A DNA stretch of 64,000 bases, taken from positions 2,393,001-2,457,000 of the forward strand of contig NZ_CP107558.1 of assembly GCF_026427715.1 (NCBI RefSeq). The letters are read 5' to 3'. This document shows, one piece after another, positions 37,432 through 46,044 of this stretch (position 1 is its first letter; each line of letters starts with the position of its first letter). The position numbers and the translations under genes are program-made. The notes below the pieces were generated by a model. That model had not been told where the DNA came from, made no database searches, and saw nothing but the letters and a program-made list of their open reading frames with translations. This DNA is from Methylocystis sp. MJC1. GTDB lineage: Bacteria > Pseudomonadota > Alphaproteobacteria > Rhizobiales > Beijerinckiaceae.

Positions 37432-38412
37432 ATGCGTCGTTCCAGAAAGAACATTGCCGCCCTTTTCCTTTCCGGCCTGGCCGCCGCCACGGTCGCCACG
37501 CGGGCGCATGCGGTCGAGAGCTTCGACGCCCATAAGGAGAGGATCCAGACGGAAGCCGCGCAGAAGGCTTCGGGCGCCGCCCCGGACACGCGCGAGCGCG
37601 TCCCCGATGGCCGCGGCCGCGGCATCCTTGCGCCGCCCTGGGCGCCGAAGGTTTCCTCGGGCGTTTACAAGAATGGGATTTCCTATCACGGCGGCCCGCT
37701 GATCCTCGGGACGACTAATGTTTATTATATCTGGTACGGCAATTGGGGGACCAATACGGCCCAGACAATCCTGCCGAACCTCGCGGCCTCGATCGGCGGC
37801 AGCCCCTATTTCAACATCAACACGACCTATTACAATGGCTCCGGAACGCGCGTTTCGAACCTCGTTAAATTCGCGGGCTCCGCGACCGACAATTACAGCC
37901 AGGGCGCGACGCTGAGCGACACCGCGGTTCAGTCGATCGTTTCCAATGCGATCGCCACCAATGCGCTGCCCAATGACACGAACGGCGTCTACTTCGTCCT
38001 GACCTCCGCCGACGTGAAAGAAAGCTCGGGCTTCTGCACCCAATATTGCGGCTGGCACAACCACGGCCTGATCGGCGGCAAGGACATCAAATACTCCTTC
38101 GTCGGCAATCCGGACCAATGCCCCTCGGCCTGCGAGGCGCAGAGCGCGTCGAGCCCCAATAACAATCCTGGCGCCGACGGCATGGCGAGCGTCATCGCCC
38201 ATGAGTTGGAAGAGACCGTCACCGATCCCCAGCTCAACGCCTGGTACGATTCCAGGGGCTATGAAAACGCCGATAAATGCGCCTGGACGTTCGGGACGAC
38301 GTCCACGGCGTCGAACGGCTCTAAATACAATGTCACGCTCGCCGGCGCGCAATATCTGATCCAGCAGAACTGGGTGAACGCCTCCGGCGGCTACTGCTCG
38401 ATGAAATACTAA
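37432..38412 (+). CDS. Secreted EXORDIUM/PHI-1-like protein
   Basis: The 326-residue protein has a signal peptide (MRRSRKNIAALFLSGLAAAT, cleavage about AHA/VES). Its body matches the plant EXORDIUM/phosphate-responsive 1 family: YHGGPLILGTTNVYYIWYGN, FNINTTYYNGSG, DTNGVYFVLTSADVKESSGF, FCTQYCGWHNHG, YSFVGNPDQCP. It also has a HELEE sequence at 257-261 (SVIAHELEETVTDPQLNAWY) resembling a zinc-protease helix. Six or more cysteines suggest disulphides. The product is exported to the periplasm or outside. Plant members promote growth under carbon limitation; bacterial function is unknown. The next gene begins 18 bases downstream. Confidence 0.85.
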   Translation: MRRSRKNIAALFLSGLAAATVATRAHAVESFDAHKERIQTEAAQKASGAAPDTRERVPDGRGRGILAPPWAPKVSSGVYKNGISYHGGPLILGTTNVYYIWYGNWGTNTAQTILPNLAASIGGSPYFNINTTYYNGSGTRVSNLVKFAGSATDNYSQGATLSDTAVQSIVSNAIATNALPNDTNGVYFVLTSADVKESSGFCTQYCGWHNHGLIGGKDIKYSFVGNPDQCPSACEAQSASSPNNNPGADGMASVIAHELEETVTDPQLNAWYDSRGYENADKCAWTFGTTSTASNGSKYNVTLAGAQYLIQQNWVNASGGYCSMKY

Positions 38413-38429
38413 CCACGAGTGTTGAAACC

Positions 38430-38849
38430 ATGCGTCTCCCTGCGGTCCTGATCCTGCTCGCGCTCTCGTCCGCAGGGAGCGCATTCGCCCAGTCGCCCGC
38501 GCCGATCGGCCTTGCCACCCGTCTGGTGGTCGTCTACTCGCGGCTCGAAAACGAGCTGACCGACAAAGCAAAGCTCGACCAGCTTCTCTCCCCCGACTTC
38601 GAGGAGATGCACGTCGCCCGTGACCCGGCCGCAGCCGAACCGGTCGTCCGGCACATCCCGCGCGACGAATGGATCAAACAGGGCGCCGGCGCGCCGTCCA
38701 TGGCGCAAATGGCGGTCCACGACCAGGACGCCCTCAGGATCGTCAGCTATGTCGCCTCGGCGAACGGGCGGCAGAGCTATGTCGTCGATGTCTGGAAAGG
38801 CTCCGAGCTTCAGCCGTTCCTCGCCACACGCTACCGCACTGAGCTGTGA
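38430..38849 (+). CDS. Secreted NTF2/SnoaL-like protein
   Basis: A 139-residue protein with signal peptide (MRLPAVLILLALSSAGSAFA, cut after AFAQ). Its mature domain begins with a helix (LATRLVVVYSRLENELTDKA), continues LDQLLSPDFEEMHVA and ends in strands (RQSYVVDVWKGSELQPFLAT). The helix-then-sheet pattern fits the DUF4440/SnoaL-like fold, a weak assignment. It follows the EXORDIUM-like gene after 18 bases and is probably co-transcribed with it. Confidence 0.65.
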   Translation: MRLPAVLILLALSSAGSAFAQSPAPIGLATRLVVVYSRLENELTDKAKLDQLLSPDFEEMHVARDPAAAEPVVRHIPRDEWIKQGAGAPSMAQMAVHDQDALRIVSYVASANGRQSYVVDVWKGSELQPFLATRYRTEL

Positions 38850-38850
38850 G

Positions 38851-38908
38851 CGGACCGCGAGCCTTCAGGCTCCCTCCACCTAAAGCGGCTGGAAAGGCTC
38901 GCGGTCCG
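38851..38908. terminator. Inverted repeat between convergent genes
   Basis: Perfect 15-nt arms (38851-38865, CGGACCGCGAGCCTT; 38894-38908) with a 28-nt loop lie right after a stop codon. There is no T-run, so it may be a transcript-end stem or another palindromic repeat. Confidence 0.5.
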
Positions 38909-38926
38909 TGGCCAGCCCCCGACGTG

Positions 38927-39793
38927 TCACCGCCCGAGCAGCACGTCCCTGGCGGCGTTGAGCGCCGAGGCGCGCTCGACAGAGCCGCCATGATCCGGAT
39001 GGGCGCGTTTCATCTGCGCGCGATAAACGCGCTCGATCTCGCGTTTGGAGGCGTTGGCGCCGACGCCGAGGACCTGCCGGGCCTTGGCCTCCGCTGTCGT
39101 AGGGGCGCTTGCCGACGACGACGTTTCGCGGTGACCGAAGCCGCTTGCTGTCTCCGTCTCTGGCCCGCGGGCGCCGGAGCGGCGGCGGCTTCTCTGGGAC
39201 TGCCCTGTTTTGGACGACGCGCCCCGTGGCTCCTCACGCGCTTCGACGAGGCCGAAGTCTTCCAAAGCTTCTCGCAGCCGATAGCCAATGTCGTGACCAA
39301 GCACGAGGAAAAATGCGACGAGCGCAGCAAGCGCTGCGCCGCGCTCAAGCAGAAAGACCAGAGGCGATAGCTGCGCGCTTCGCCCGTCCGCCGCCAAAGA
39401 TGTAAGCAGATAGTCGAGCTTCTGCGGCGACACGCCGGGGAAGATCCACGTCGTCAGACCAAGCCCGACGACGCTCAATGCCCAAAAGGCGTTGGACCAG
39501 CCGCGCGGCCGGGGATTGGCGTAACCGCGCCGGCAGCCATAGGCGAAGGACATCAGCATGGCGAAAAGGCCGCCGAAGCTCTGGAACCCGGCGAGCGCCG
39601 CCAAAGCGCGCCGCTCCGCCGCGCTCGCGGCAGCCATCAGCGAAAAATAGCCCTGCTCCGCGTAACGGCGCATGTCTTCGTCGCTCGCGGGCAGCGCCGC
39701 CAGCTCGCCCGGCGCGGTCGCATGCAGCGCAAGGACTCCGAGCAGCGACAGGCAAGAGACCGCCAGCGCCGCGATCAGCGCCGGCGCCAGCAT
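38927..39793 (-). CDS. Membrane-anchored J-domain protein
   Basis: The 288-residue product has about four hydrophobic segments in the first 175 residues. A Ser/Arg-rich linker follows, and a C-terminal J domain: ARQVLGVGANASKREIERVY, with MKRAHPDHGG containing the HPD tripeptide needed to stimulate DnaK ATPase. Such C-terminal J proteins recruit DnaK to the membrane. It stands alone and is convergent with the EXORDIUM-like pair. The membrane part resembles no family I can name. Confidence 0.8.
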   Translation of the reverse strand: MLAPALIAALAVSCLSLLGVLALHATAPGELAALPASDEDMRRYAEQGYFSLMAAASAAERRALAALAGFQSFGGLFAMLMSFAYGCRRGYANPRPRGWSNAFWALSVVGLGLTTWIFPGVSPQKLDYLLTSLAADGRSAQLSPLVFLLERGAALAALVAFFLVLGHDIGYRLREALEDFGLVEAREEPRGASSKTGQSQRSRRRSGARGPETETASGFGHRETSSSASAPTTAEAKARQVLGVGANASKREIERVYRAQMKRAHPDHGGSVERASALNAARDVLLGR

Positions 39794-39868
39794 GCCCCGG
39801 CTCTCGCCTCTCTCGATTTCACGCCAAGGCGCGTCGAAGGGGTCGAAGCTGATGGCGCCCTCCCCTCG

Positions 39869-40942
39869 CTACGCCGCGACGCGCCGGCCGCGGTTCATCA
39901 CCGCGAAAGGCGCGCCGCTCAGCAATATGTCGAGCGCAGCGAGGCTCTGATGCTTGCCATTGACCGACAGGCGCGGCAGCGCGTGTAAATAGTCGCGATG
40001 CTCGGGAAAGATCATTCCCGGCCGCGTGGTGACGGCGCTCTCGAAGCCGAGCTCCGTGGCAAGCGCGAATTCGCGCGCGCCGGCCGATGTGGGATCGCCG
40101 ACCGGATAGCAGAAATGCTTGGGCGCAGCCCCCGTCTTCTGCTCGATGAAATCGCGGCTATCCGCCATCTCGCGCCGCGCTTCGGCCGCGTCGAGCTTTG
40201 CGAGACGCGCATGCGTGACCGAGTGCGCGCCGATCGTCGCGAGTTCGTGACGCGCAAGCGCCGCGATACCCGACCAATCGAGGCAAGCGTCAGCTGTGAG
40301 GACATGGGAGTCGACGCCCGCCTCTCCCGCAAGGCGAGCGACGACATCGAGCAGCTGCTCCTCTGCGCCGTCGCGGATCGCCCAATAGATATAGCTGAAC
40401 GCCTCCCGCTTTTCCTGCGCCGTGGCGCAGGCGCGCACGATCCGCCGCCCGGCTACGACGACCTCGACCCGGGAAAGACGGCGCAGCGCCTCTTCCATCT
40501 CGAGCCACCAAAGCCGCGCCGTTTGGTCCGCGAATCCGCACGTCACATAAGCGGCGAAGGGCGCGCGCCGCCGCTCCAGCACCGGCAAGGCGTGCTCCAC
40601 GAGATCGCGATAGCCATCGTCGAACGTGAGAACGACAAAGGGGCGCGCGGGAGCCTCGCGCCCGCGCAGCAGATCGAGCGCCGCGTCGAGCGAGAGGAGA
40701 TCATAGCCTCGCGCGGCGAGATGGGTGAGCAAAGCGTCGAGGAATTGCGGCGTGATCTCGAGGCCGGCGTTGGGCGCGAAAGCCTCTCCCCGATCTGGCC
40801 GCACGCGATGAAACATCAGTATCGCGCCGAGGCCGCTGGTGAAGGGGGCGGCGAGTCGATGCACGCCGCTGGCCTTGAAAAGCTGCATCCCGGCTTCGAT
40901 CGCAAGCTCCCGCCAGGTCGCCATGAAACCCTCAATCGACAT
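39869..40942 (-). CDS. Polysaccharide deacetylase family protein
   Basis: The NodB-homology domain is visible: VVLTFDDGYRDLVEHALPVL (catalytic DD), then IGAHSVTHARLAKLDAAEAR (metal His pair HSVTH) and KHFCYPVGDPTSAGAREFAL (RxxxxPY-like position). Length is 357 residues, with no evident signal peptide. It would remove N-acetyl groups from a surface polysaccharide or its precursor. It begins the left side of the exopolysaccharide region and is divergent from the CelD-like gene. Confidence 0.85.
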   Translation of the reverse strand: MSIEGFMATWRELAIEAGMQLFKASGVHRLAAPFTSGLGAILMFHRVRPDRGEAFAPNAGLEITPQFLDALLTHLAARGYDLLSLDAALDLLRGREAPARPFVVLTFDDGYRDLVEHALPVLERRRAPFAAYVTCGFADQTARLWWLEMEEALRRLSRVEVVVAGRRIVRACATAQEKREAFSYIYWAIRDGAEEQLLDVVARLAGEAGVDSHVLTADACLDWSGIAALARHELATIGAHSVTHARLAKLDAAEARREMADSRDFIEQKTGAAPKHFCYPVGDPTSAGAREFALATELGFESAVTTRPGMIFPEHRDYLHALPRLSVNGKHQSLAALDILLSGAPFAVMNRGRRVAA

Positions 40943-41056
40943 AAGAAAGCCTTCATAGCTTTAGGGCCAAGTTTCTAACGATGTGTTATGCGCCTTGTGG
41001 CGATTATCTTGGTCGGCGCACGCCCTCGGTGGCGCGCTTCTTGGCGGCGAGTTTTC

Positions 41057-42247
41057 ATGAGACGCATGGTTACGGAGTTGGAAACCATTCAATGCGCGCC
41101 CGAGAATAGGCGCGCAAGCGCCGCCGGCTCCATCACCATCGACGTCTTCGCCACTTTGGAGGAAGCGCGCGGGGACTGGGCCGCACTCTCAGAAAAAGCG
41201 ACTGCCAGCCCCTATCAAACCTATCTCTTCCTCTCCGCCTGGCGCGAGACGATGGGCCGGGCGGATGGCGCGCGGCCGTTCGTCATCGTCGCGCGCAACG
41301 CGGCCGGGCGGCCGCTCGCGCTCCTGCCCTTGTGCGTCGAGCGTCATGCGGGGCTCGACATCGCGCTTTTCCTCGGCGGGCGCGAAAGCAATTTCAATCT
41401 GCCGCTGCTCGACCCGGCCGCCGGCGTCACGGAGACGGACTTGCGCGGATTGCTTCAGGAAGCCGCGCGGCGGGCGCCCACCCGGCCAGATCTCATCTAT
41501 CTGCGCAATCAACCGCGACGCTTCGAAGGGGTGAATAATCCCCTTGCCTTTCGAACAGCCAGGCCGAGCGCCAGCTTCGCCTATAGCGCGACGCTTCCGG
41601 CGACAATCGGAGAGCTGACCGCGCGCCTTTCAAAGGATACGCGCAAGAAATTACGAAGGAAGGAGATGCGTCTCGCGGAGCGCAGCCCTCTTTGCTACGA
41701 GCATTGCGTGACTGGCGCGCGCGCCGAGAAAATCATCGACGCGCTGATCGCGCAAAAATCCGTGCGCTTTTCCGACATTGGCGCAGAAGGCTCGCTCGAT
41801 ATGGGGCGCGTGCGCGCGCTGCTTACGCGCCTTTCCGCCGGGGCCGGCGAAGGCGCCATAGAATTTCATGCGTTGAGCGTCGGCGAGCGCATTGTCGCGA
41901 CCTATGCGGGGATCGTGCGCCGCGGCCGCTTCTCCGCCATGCTCAATTCCTTCGACATGGACGCAGACATCGCGCGCTCGTCGCCTGGAGAGCTGCTGCT
42001 GCACGCGCTGATGCGCAACCTTGTCGCGCGCGGCATGACGCATTTCGATCTCGGCGCCGGCGAAGCGCGCTACAAGAACGCCGTCTGCGACGAAACGATC
42101 GAGCTATGCGACGACGTCATCCCCCTCTCGACGAGAGGCGCCCTCGCCGCGCCGCTGTTCTCGGCGTTTCTCTGCCTCAAACGGTACGTCAAGCAGAACC
42201 CGAAGCTCACGCGGCTCTACCGCAGAGCGCGCAGCTGCCTGTCCTAA
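41057..42247 (+). CDS. CelD/BcsL-like GNAT acyltransferase
   Basis: The 396-residue product has the two-lobed GNAT/FemAB-like fold of the family annotated CelD or BcsL: SPYQTYLFLSAWRETMGRAD, FVIVARNAAGRPLALLPLCV in the first lobe, and LSVGERIVATYAGIVRRGRF, a SPGELLLHALMRNL stretch and HFDLGAGEARYKNAVCDETI in the second. It is thought to acylate polysaccharide, as with cellulose and related polymers. Start choice: ATG 41057, 41066 and 40988 are all possible; the DNA before 41057 does not look coding. It is divergent from the deacetylase. Confidence 0.82.
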   Translation: MRRMVTELETIQCAPENRRASAAGSITIDVFATLEEARGDWAALSEKATASPYQTYLFLSAWRETMGRADGARPFVIVARNAAGRPLALLPLCVERHAGLDIALFLGGRESNFNLPLLDPAAGVTETDLRGLLQEAARRAPTRPDLIYLRNQPRRFEGVNNPLAFRTARPSASFAYSATLPATIGELTARLSKDTRKKLRRKEMRLAERSPLCYEHCVTGARAEKIIDALIAQKSVRFSDIGAEGSLDMGRVRALLTRLSAGAGEGAIEFHALSVGERIVATYAGIVRRGRFSAMLNSFDMDADIARSSPGELLLHALMRNLVARGMTHFDLGAGEARYKNAVCDETIELCDDVIPLSTRGALAAPLFSAFLCLKRYVKQNPKLTRLYRRARSCLS

Positions 42248-42255
42248 GGAAAGTC

Positions 42256-42338
42256 CGTCAATGCGAGTGAAGCGAAGCAATCCAGAGCCGCGATCGCCGC
42301 CCTGGATTGCTTCGTCGCTTACGCTCCTCGCAATGACG
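42256..42338. repeat. Repeat family C, inverted pair
   Basis: CGTCAATGCGAGTGAAGCGA...GCAATCCAG and its partner CTGGATTGC...CTCCTCGCAATGACG form a hairpin between two convergent genes. Confidence 0.85.
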
Positions 42339-42344
42339 GATGCC

Positions 42345-43160
42345 TTACCGGACCGCCGCGCTGTAGAGAACGTTCGTGGTGATCGCCTCGCATTGCCCCA
42401 ACAGCGCAAGATTTCTCTCGCGAACCCGAGCCAATGTTGCGGCGTCGAGCTGGGCGAGCGTCCCGCGATAGCCGCTTCCCATGGCGATCAGCCACCAATC
42501 ATCGGGGGAGCTGATGGCATGGCTCCCGGGTTCCGCAACAATCTCCGCCTCGGCAATCCCGGCTTCGGCAAGCATCTCGCGCAGGCCTGTAGGCGTCGAA
42601 ATCCGCTCCCACGGGTTGAAGCCCCTCAGAAGATCCGGGCGTTCGTCGCGGATGGCTTCCCAGAAGGCCGAGTTGGCAGGCTCGAACAGGTCGGGTCCCC
42701 ATGTGGTGATGGCCAAGCGCCCGTTTGGGCGCACCATGCGCCAAAGCTCTTTCGTGGCCGCGACCATGTCGGGCACAAAGAAAATCCCAAAGACGCAGAC
42801 GACGACATCGAAGCTCGCGTCGGGATAGCCAAGCGACAGCATGTCCGCCGCCTTGAATTCGATATTGCCGAGGCCTTTCTCGCGGGCCTTCGCCTCCCCC
42901 AAGGCGACGAGCCGTTCGGCGAGATCGACCGCGACGACTTTCCCTTCGGGCCCAACGGCTTCAGCAACGGGCAGCGCCGAGCCGCCGCTCCCGCAGCAAA
43001 CGTCCAGGACGGTTTCGCCCATCCGCAACCCGAGACGCTCGACCGTGCGTCGCCCGAAGCGGTGCCAGAAAGAGCTGACAGGGTGGTCGAAATAATCGGC
43101 CGCCGCATTGTAAGCCGTGGCGGCTTTGGCTTTCGCCGCTTCCAACTCGGTCATTTTCAT
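42345..43160 (-). CDS. SAM-dependent class I methyltransferase
   Basis: The product (271 residues from ATG 43160) has the Rossmann motif I LDVCCGSGGSALPVAEAVGP, motif post-I VVAVDLAERLVALGEAKA, FKAADMLSLGYPDASFDVVV and LWRMVRPNGRLAITTW. It is UbiE/COQ5-like in the core, but with a C-terminal region (GLREMLAEAGIAEAEIVAEP) typical of many small-molecule methyltransferases; the substrate is not determinable. It ends against repeat C and starts 12 bases beyond the end of the GumC-like gene, so it could be its downstream operon partner. Confidence 0.85.
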   Translation of the reverse strand: MKMTELEAAKAKAATAYNAAADYFDHPVSSFWHRFGRRTVERLGLRMGETVLDVCCGSGGSALPVAEAVGPEGKVVAVDLAERLVALGEAKAREKGLGNIEFKAADMLSLGYPDASFDVVVCVFGIFFVPDMVAATKELWRMVRPNGRLAITTWGPDLFEPANSAFWEAIRDERPDLLRGFNPWERISTPTGLREMLAEAGIAEAEIVAEPGSHAISSPDDWWLIAMGSGYRGTLAQLDAATLARVRERNLALLGQCEAITTNVLYSAAVR

Positions 43161-43171
43161 AGGTCCGCTTC

Positions 43172-45271
43172 TCAAGCGGCAAGGTCGTCCGCGCTCGCGG
43201 CGTCTTCGAGAAGATGCGCATCTGCGCCTTCTTCCGCCAGCGTCGCGCGCAGGGCTTCCGCGGCAGCGTCCCCGCCGAGCACGAAGGCGAGGTCGACATG
43301 CCACGCAAGGTCGAGCGCCTGCGCCGCCGACGCCGCAAACACCACGAAGTCATAAGTATGCGCGACCGCGGCGACAAAGAGGGAAAGATCGCGTCGCTCC
43401 GCGCTTTCCGCGAGGCCACCCGGCATCACATGCAGGCGCGAGCAGATGTCGCGGTGGATCGCCTCGGCGAAATCCGCTTCGCCCGCCAGCAGGTCCGACA
43501 GGCCTTTCGGCGTGCGGCCGGGCGAATGCACCAGCGCCTCCAAGCTCCTCACGCCCGCATCGGCCGCCACCAGCAGCGTGCGTCCGCGCCGCGCGAGACT
43601 GCGGCTCAAAGCAATCGCCGTCTCGATCGGCTTGCCGCCTTTCTCACAGGGCGTCACCAGCACCTTCACGCAGGAACTCACGGCGCGCGCGCTCTCGATC
43701 CGGCGCAAGGCGTCGGCGTCGTCCCGCCCCGGGTCTTTGTCGATGATTTCCGCAGGCGCGGCTTCGAGCGCAGGAGCCAGTTCGACCTGCGCCGCCGCCG
43801 TCGCACCGGCAGGCGCTTGCGCCGCCACTTTCGTGGCCGCTCCTGCCGCCGCAATGCCGGACGACGACGCCCGCGCGCGGCCGCTCAGCAATTCCCCGCC
43901 GACGACCGCGCCCATGGAAAGGATCAGAGTGGCGAGCACAGCGAAGGCCGTGATCGGAATTTTCTTTGGGAAGGAGGGAAGCTGCGGGGCCAGGGCGCGC
44001 TGGATGATGCGGGCGTCGGCGGGCGTCGCCTTCACGCGTTCGCGCGCCAAGGCCTCTTGATATTTGGCGGTCTCCGCCTCGAGCTGGTCCTTGAGAAGCC
44101 GCGCCGCGCGTTCGAGATCGCGCAGCTTCACTTCCTCCGAGCCGGCGGCGCCGGCGACGCGTTTTTGGTCTTCGAGGGCGCGGGTCAGATTTTCAACGCG
44201 ATTCGAAGCGATGCGGGCGTCGTTTTCGAGCGTGTGCGCGGTGCGCTCGGCGGCTGCGCGCCATTGCATATCGAGATCGGTTAGCTGCGCAGTCAGCTCC
44301 TTGATGCGCGGATGCTGCGGCAGCAGCGTGCGCGACTCAAGCGCAAGCTGCGCGCGCAAGGAGACGCGCTGCTCGAAAATCCGGCGCATGACCTCATTAT
44401 TGGCGACGTCCGGAATTTCGCCGATGCGGTTCTGACGCAGCATGTCGCGCAGAAGATTGGCTTTCGCCTGCGCATCCGCCTGCGCGCCGCGCGCGATGGA
44501 GAGCTGGTTGTTCAGCTCGCCGAGCTGCTGCGTCGAAATGACCGTATTGTTCGAGCCGACGAGAAGACCCGTTTTGGCGCGGTAATCCTCGACCTTGGCT
44601 TCAGCCTCGGCGACGCGCGTATGCAGGTCCGAGACGAGCGTGGCGAGCGACTGAGCAGCCGAGCGCGCGATATCGCGCTTGGCTTCCTGCTGCATCTCGA
44701 TATAGGCGTCGGCGACGGCGTTGGCGCCGCTCGCCGCGAGATCGGGATCGCGGGAAGAGAATTCGATCGACAGGACGCGCGTCTTCGTCGGCGAGAGCAC
44801 ACCGAGCTTCTCGCCGAATTTTTCCAAAATGCGATCCTCGGGCGACATGCGCGTGGGATCGCGCGCGATGCCGAGCAGGACCATCACGCGGGTGAGGGCT
44901 CCCACGCCATTGGCGAGCGGATCGAACTCCGAATTTCCCTGGAGATGGAGCTGTTTGATGACCCGGCGCGCAAGATCGCGCGAGGTGAGCAGCTGAATCT
45001 GGCTCTGAACGTTTTCGGCGTCGGGCTCGCTGGCGGAAACGCGCTCGCCCTTATCGACGCGTGTGAAAAAGCTGTCCTGGTTTTCGAGAAGCACTCTCGC
45101 GTCGGCCGTGTAGCGCGGCTTCACCATATTGACGAAGATGAGCGCCCCGACGAATGCGACGAGGGTCGGGCCGAAAACCCACCAGCGCTTTTTGGCCAGC
45201 ACGCGGCCGATCCGTGACAGATCTATCTCGCCGGTCGTGGCCTCTGTCTCTAATGGAACAGCCGAACGCAT
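43172..45271 (-). CDS. GumC/Wzc-like exopolysaccharide chain-length protein
   Basis: At 699 residues it has the Wzz domain: an N-terminal membrane helix (WWVFGPTLVAFVGALIFV), a long coiled-coil periplasmic part (repeated Ala/Glu/Arg helices from about 180 to 420) and a second helix after the PxxP-like PQLPSFPKKIPI. The C-terminal third is a CpsD-like kinase domain that is degenerate: VLVTPCEKGGKPIETAIALS stands where a GKT/S Walker A should be, while VAADAG resembles Walker A'. No Tyr-rich tail is present. It would control polymer length and export with the GumB-like protein, which is divergently transcribed from the other side of the promoter region. Confidence 0.87.
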   Translation of the reverse strand: MRSAVPLETEATTGEIDLSRIGRVLAKKRWWVFGPTLVAFVGALIFVNMVKPRYTADARVLLENQDSFFTRVDKGERVSASEPDAENVQSQIQLLTSRDLARRVIKQLHLQGNSEFDPLANGVGALTRVMVLLGIARDPTRMSPEDRILEKFGEKLGVLSPTKTRVLSIEFSSRDPDLAASGANAVADAYIEMQQEAKRDIARSAAQSLATLVSDLHTRVAEAEAKVEDYRAKTGLLVGSNNTVISTQQLGELNNQLSIARGAQADAQAKANLLRDMLRQNRIGEIPDVANNEVMRRIFEQRVSLRAQLALESRTLLPQHPRIKELTAQLTDLDMQWRAAAERTAHTLENDARIASNRVENLTRALEDQKRVAGAAGSEEVKLRDLERAARLLKDQLEAETAKYQEALARERVKATPADARIIQRALAPQLPSFPKKIPITAFAVLATLILSMGAVVGGELLSGRARASSSGIAAAGAATKVAAQAPAGATAAAQVELAPALEAAPAEIIDKDPGRDDADALRRIESARAVSSCVKVLVTPCEKGGKPIETAIALSRSLARRGRTLLVAADAGVRSLEALVHSPGRTPKGLSDLLAGEADFAEAIHRDICSRLHVMPGGLAESAERRDLSLFVAAVAHTYDFVVFAASAAQALDLAWHVDLAFVLGGDAAAEALRATLAEEGADAHLLEDAASADDLAA

Positions 45272-45433
45272 CGCTTACTCCGAGGGTAAAGCGTCCCCGT
45301 GATACGAAATTATGGTTGAGGCCGGGTAAACGCCCCGGTTCGGGCGGGTCAAAGTTTTTTTAACCATGAAGCAATAAAACGTAGCCGTCGCGCTGCGGCG
45401 GTCATTTGATTTGTTTAAAGGCACGGAACGGAA

Positions 45434-46030
45434 ATGGCGAAGACAGTCGCCTCAAAGAGGGCCGCGCGCAACGCGCTTACCCTAGCGATGGCAATGATGA
45501 CGAGCGCTTTCCTGTCGTCCTGCGCAGCGCCCGGCGATTATCGGCCGGAGCTCTTCGCCGCCACCGCCAATGCGCCCTATACGCTGGCCGCCGGCGACAG
45601 GTTGCGGATCATCGTCTTTGGCCAGGACTCGCTTTCCAACAATTATGCGGTCGATGGCGCAGGGCGCATCGCCATGCCGCTCATCGGCTCGGTGCCGGTG
45701 CAAGGACGCACCGTGCCCGATGTCGAGCGCGAGATCGCAGCGCGGCTGCGCAATGGCTTCATCCGCGAGCCGCGCGTCTCAGTGGAGGTGGAAGCTTTCC
45801 GGCCTTTCTTCGTGCTGGGAGAAGTGACGAACGCCGGTCAATTTCCCTATGTCGAGGCAATGACCGCGCGCACGGCCGTCGCCATCGCCGGCGGCTTCGG
45901 ACCACGCGGTTATCAAGGCGCCGTGGATGTCACGCGCGTTATCGACGGCTATCCCGTCACCGGGCGCGTGCCGCTCGATACGCCTATCCGGCCTGGCGAC
46001 ACGGTTACTGTGAGAGAACGAATTTTCTAG
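45434..46030 (+). CDS. Polysaccharide export lipoprotein, Wza/GumB type
   Basis: The 198-residue product has a lipobox (MMTSAFLSSC), then the Poly_export domain (NAPYTLAAGDRLRIIVFGQD, DGAGRIAMPLIGSVPVQGRT) and a SLBB unit (FFVLGEVTNAGQFPYVEAMT), ending DTVTVRERIF. Size fits the short alphaproteobacterial and GumB-like forms. It forms the outer-membrane exit channel with the GumC-like protein. The glycosyltransferase starts 14 bases later, so gumB-GT-transferase is a rightward operon. The 162-bp gap to the divergent GumC-like gene holds both promoters. Confidence 0.9.
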   Translation: MAKTVASKRAARNALTLAMAMMTSAFLSSCAAPGDYRPELFAATANAPYTLAAGDRLRIIVFGQDSLSNNYAVDGAGRIAMPLIGSVPVQGRTVPDVEREIAARLRNGFIREPRVSVEVEAFRPFFVLGEVTNAGQFPYVEAMTARTAVAIAGGFGPRGYQGAVDVTRVIDGYPVTGRVPLDTPIRPGDTVTVRERIF

Positions 46031-46044
46031 ATGGAAGGGCGGTT

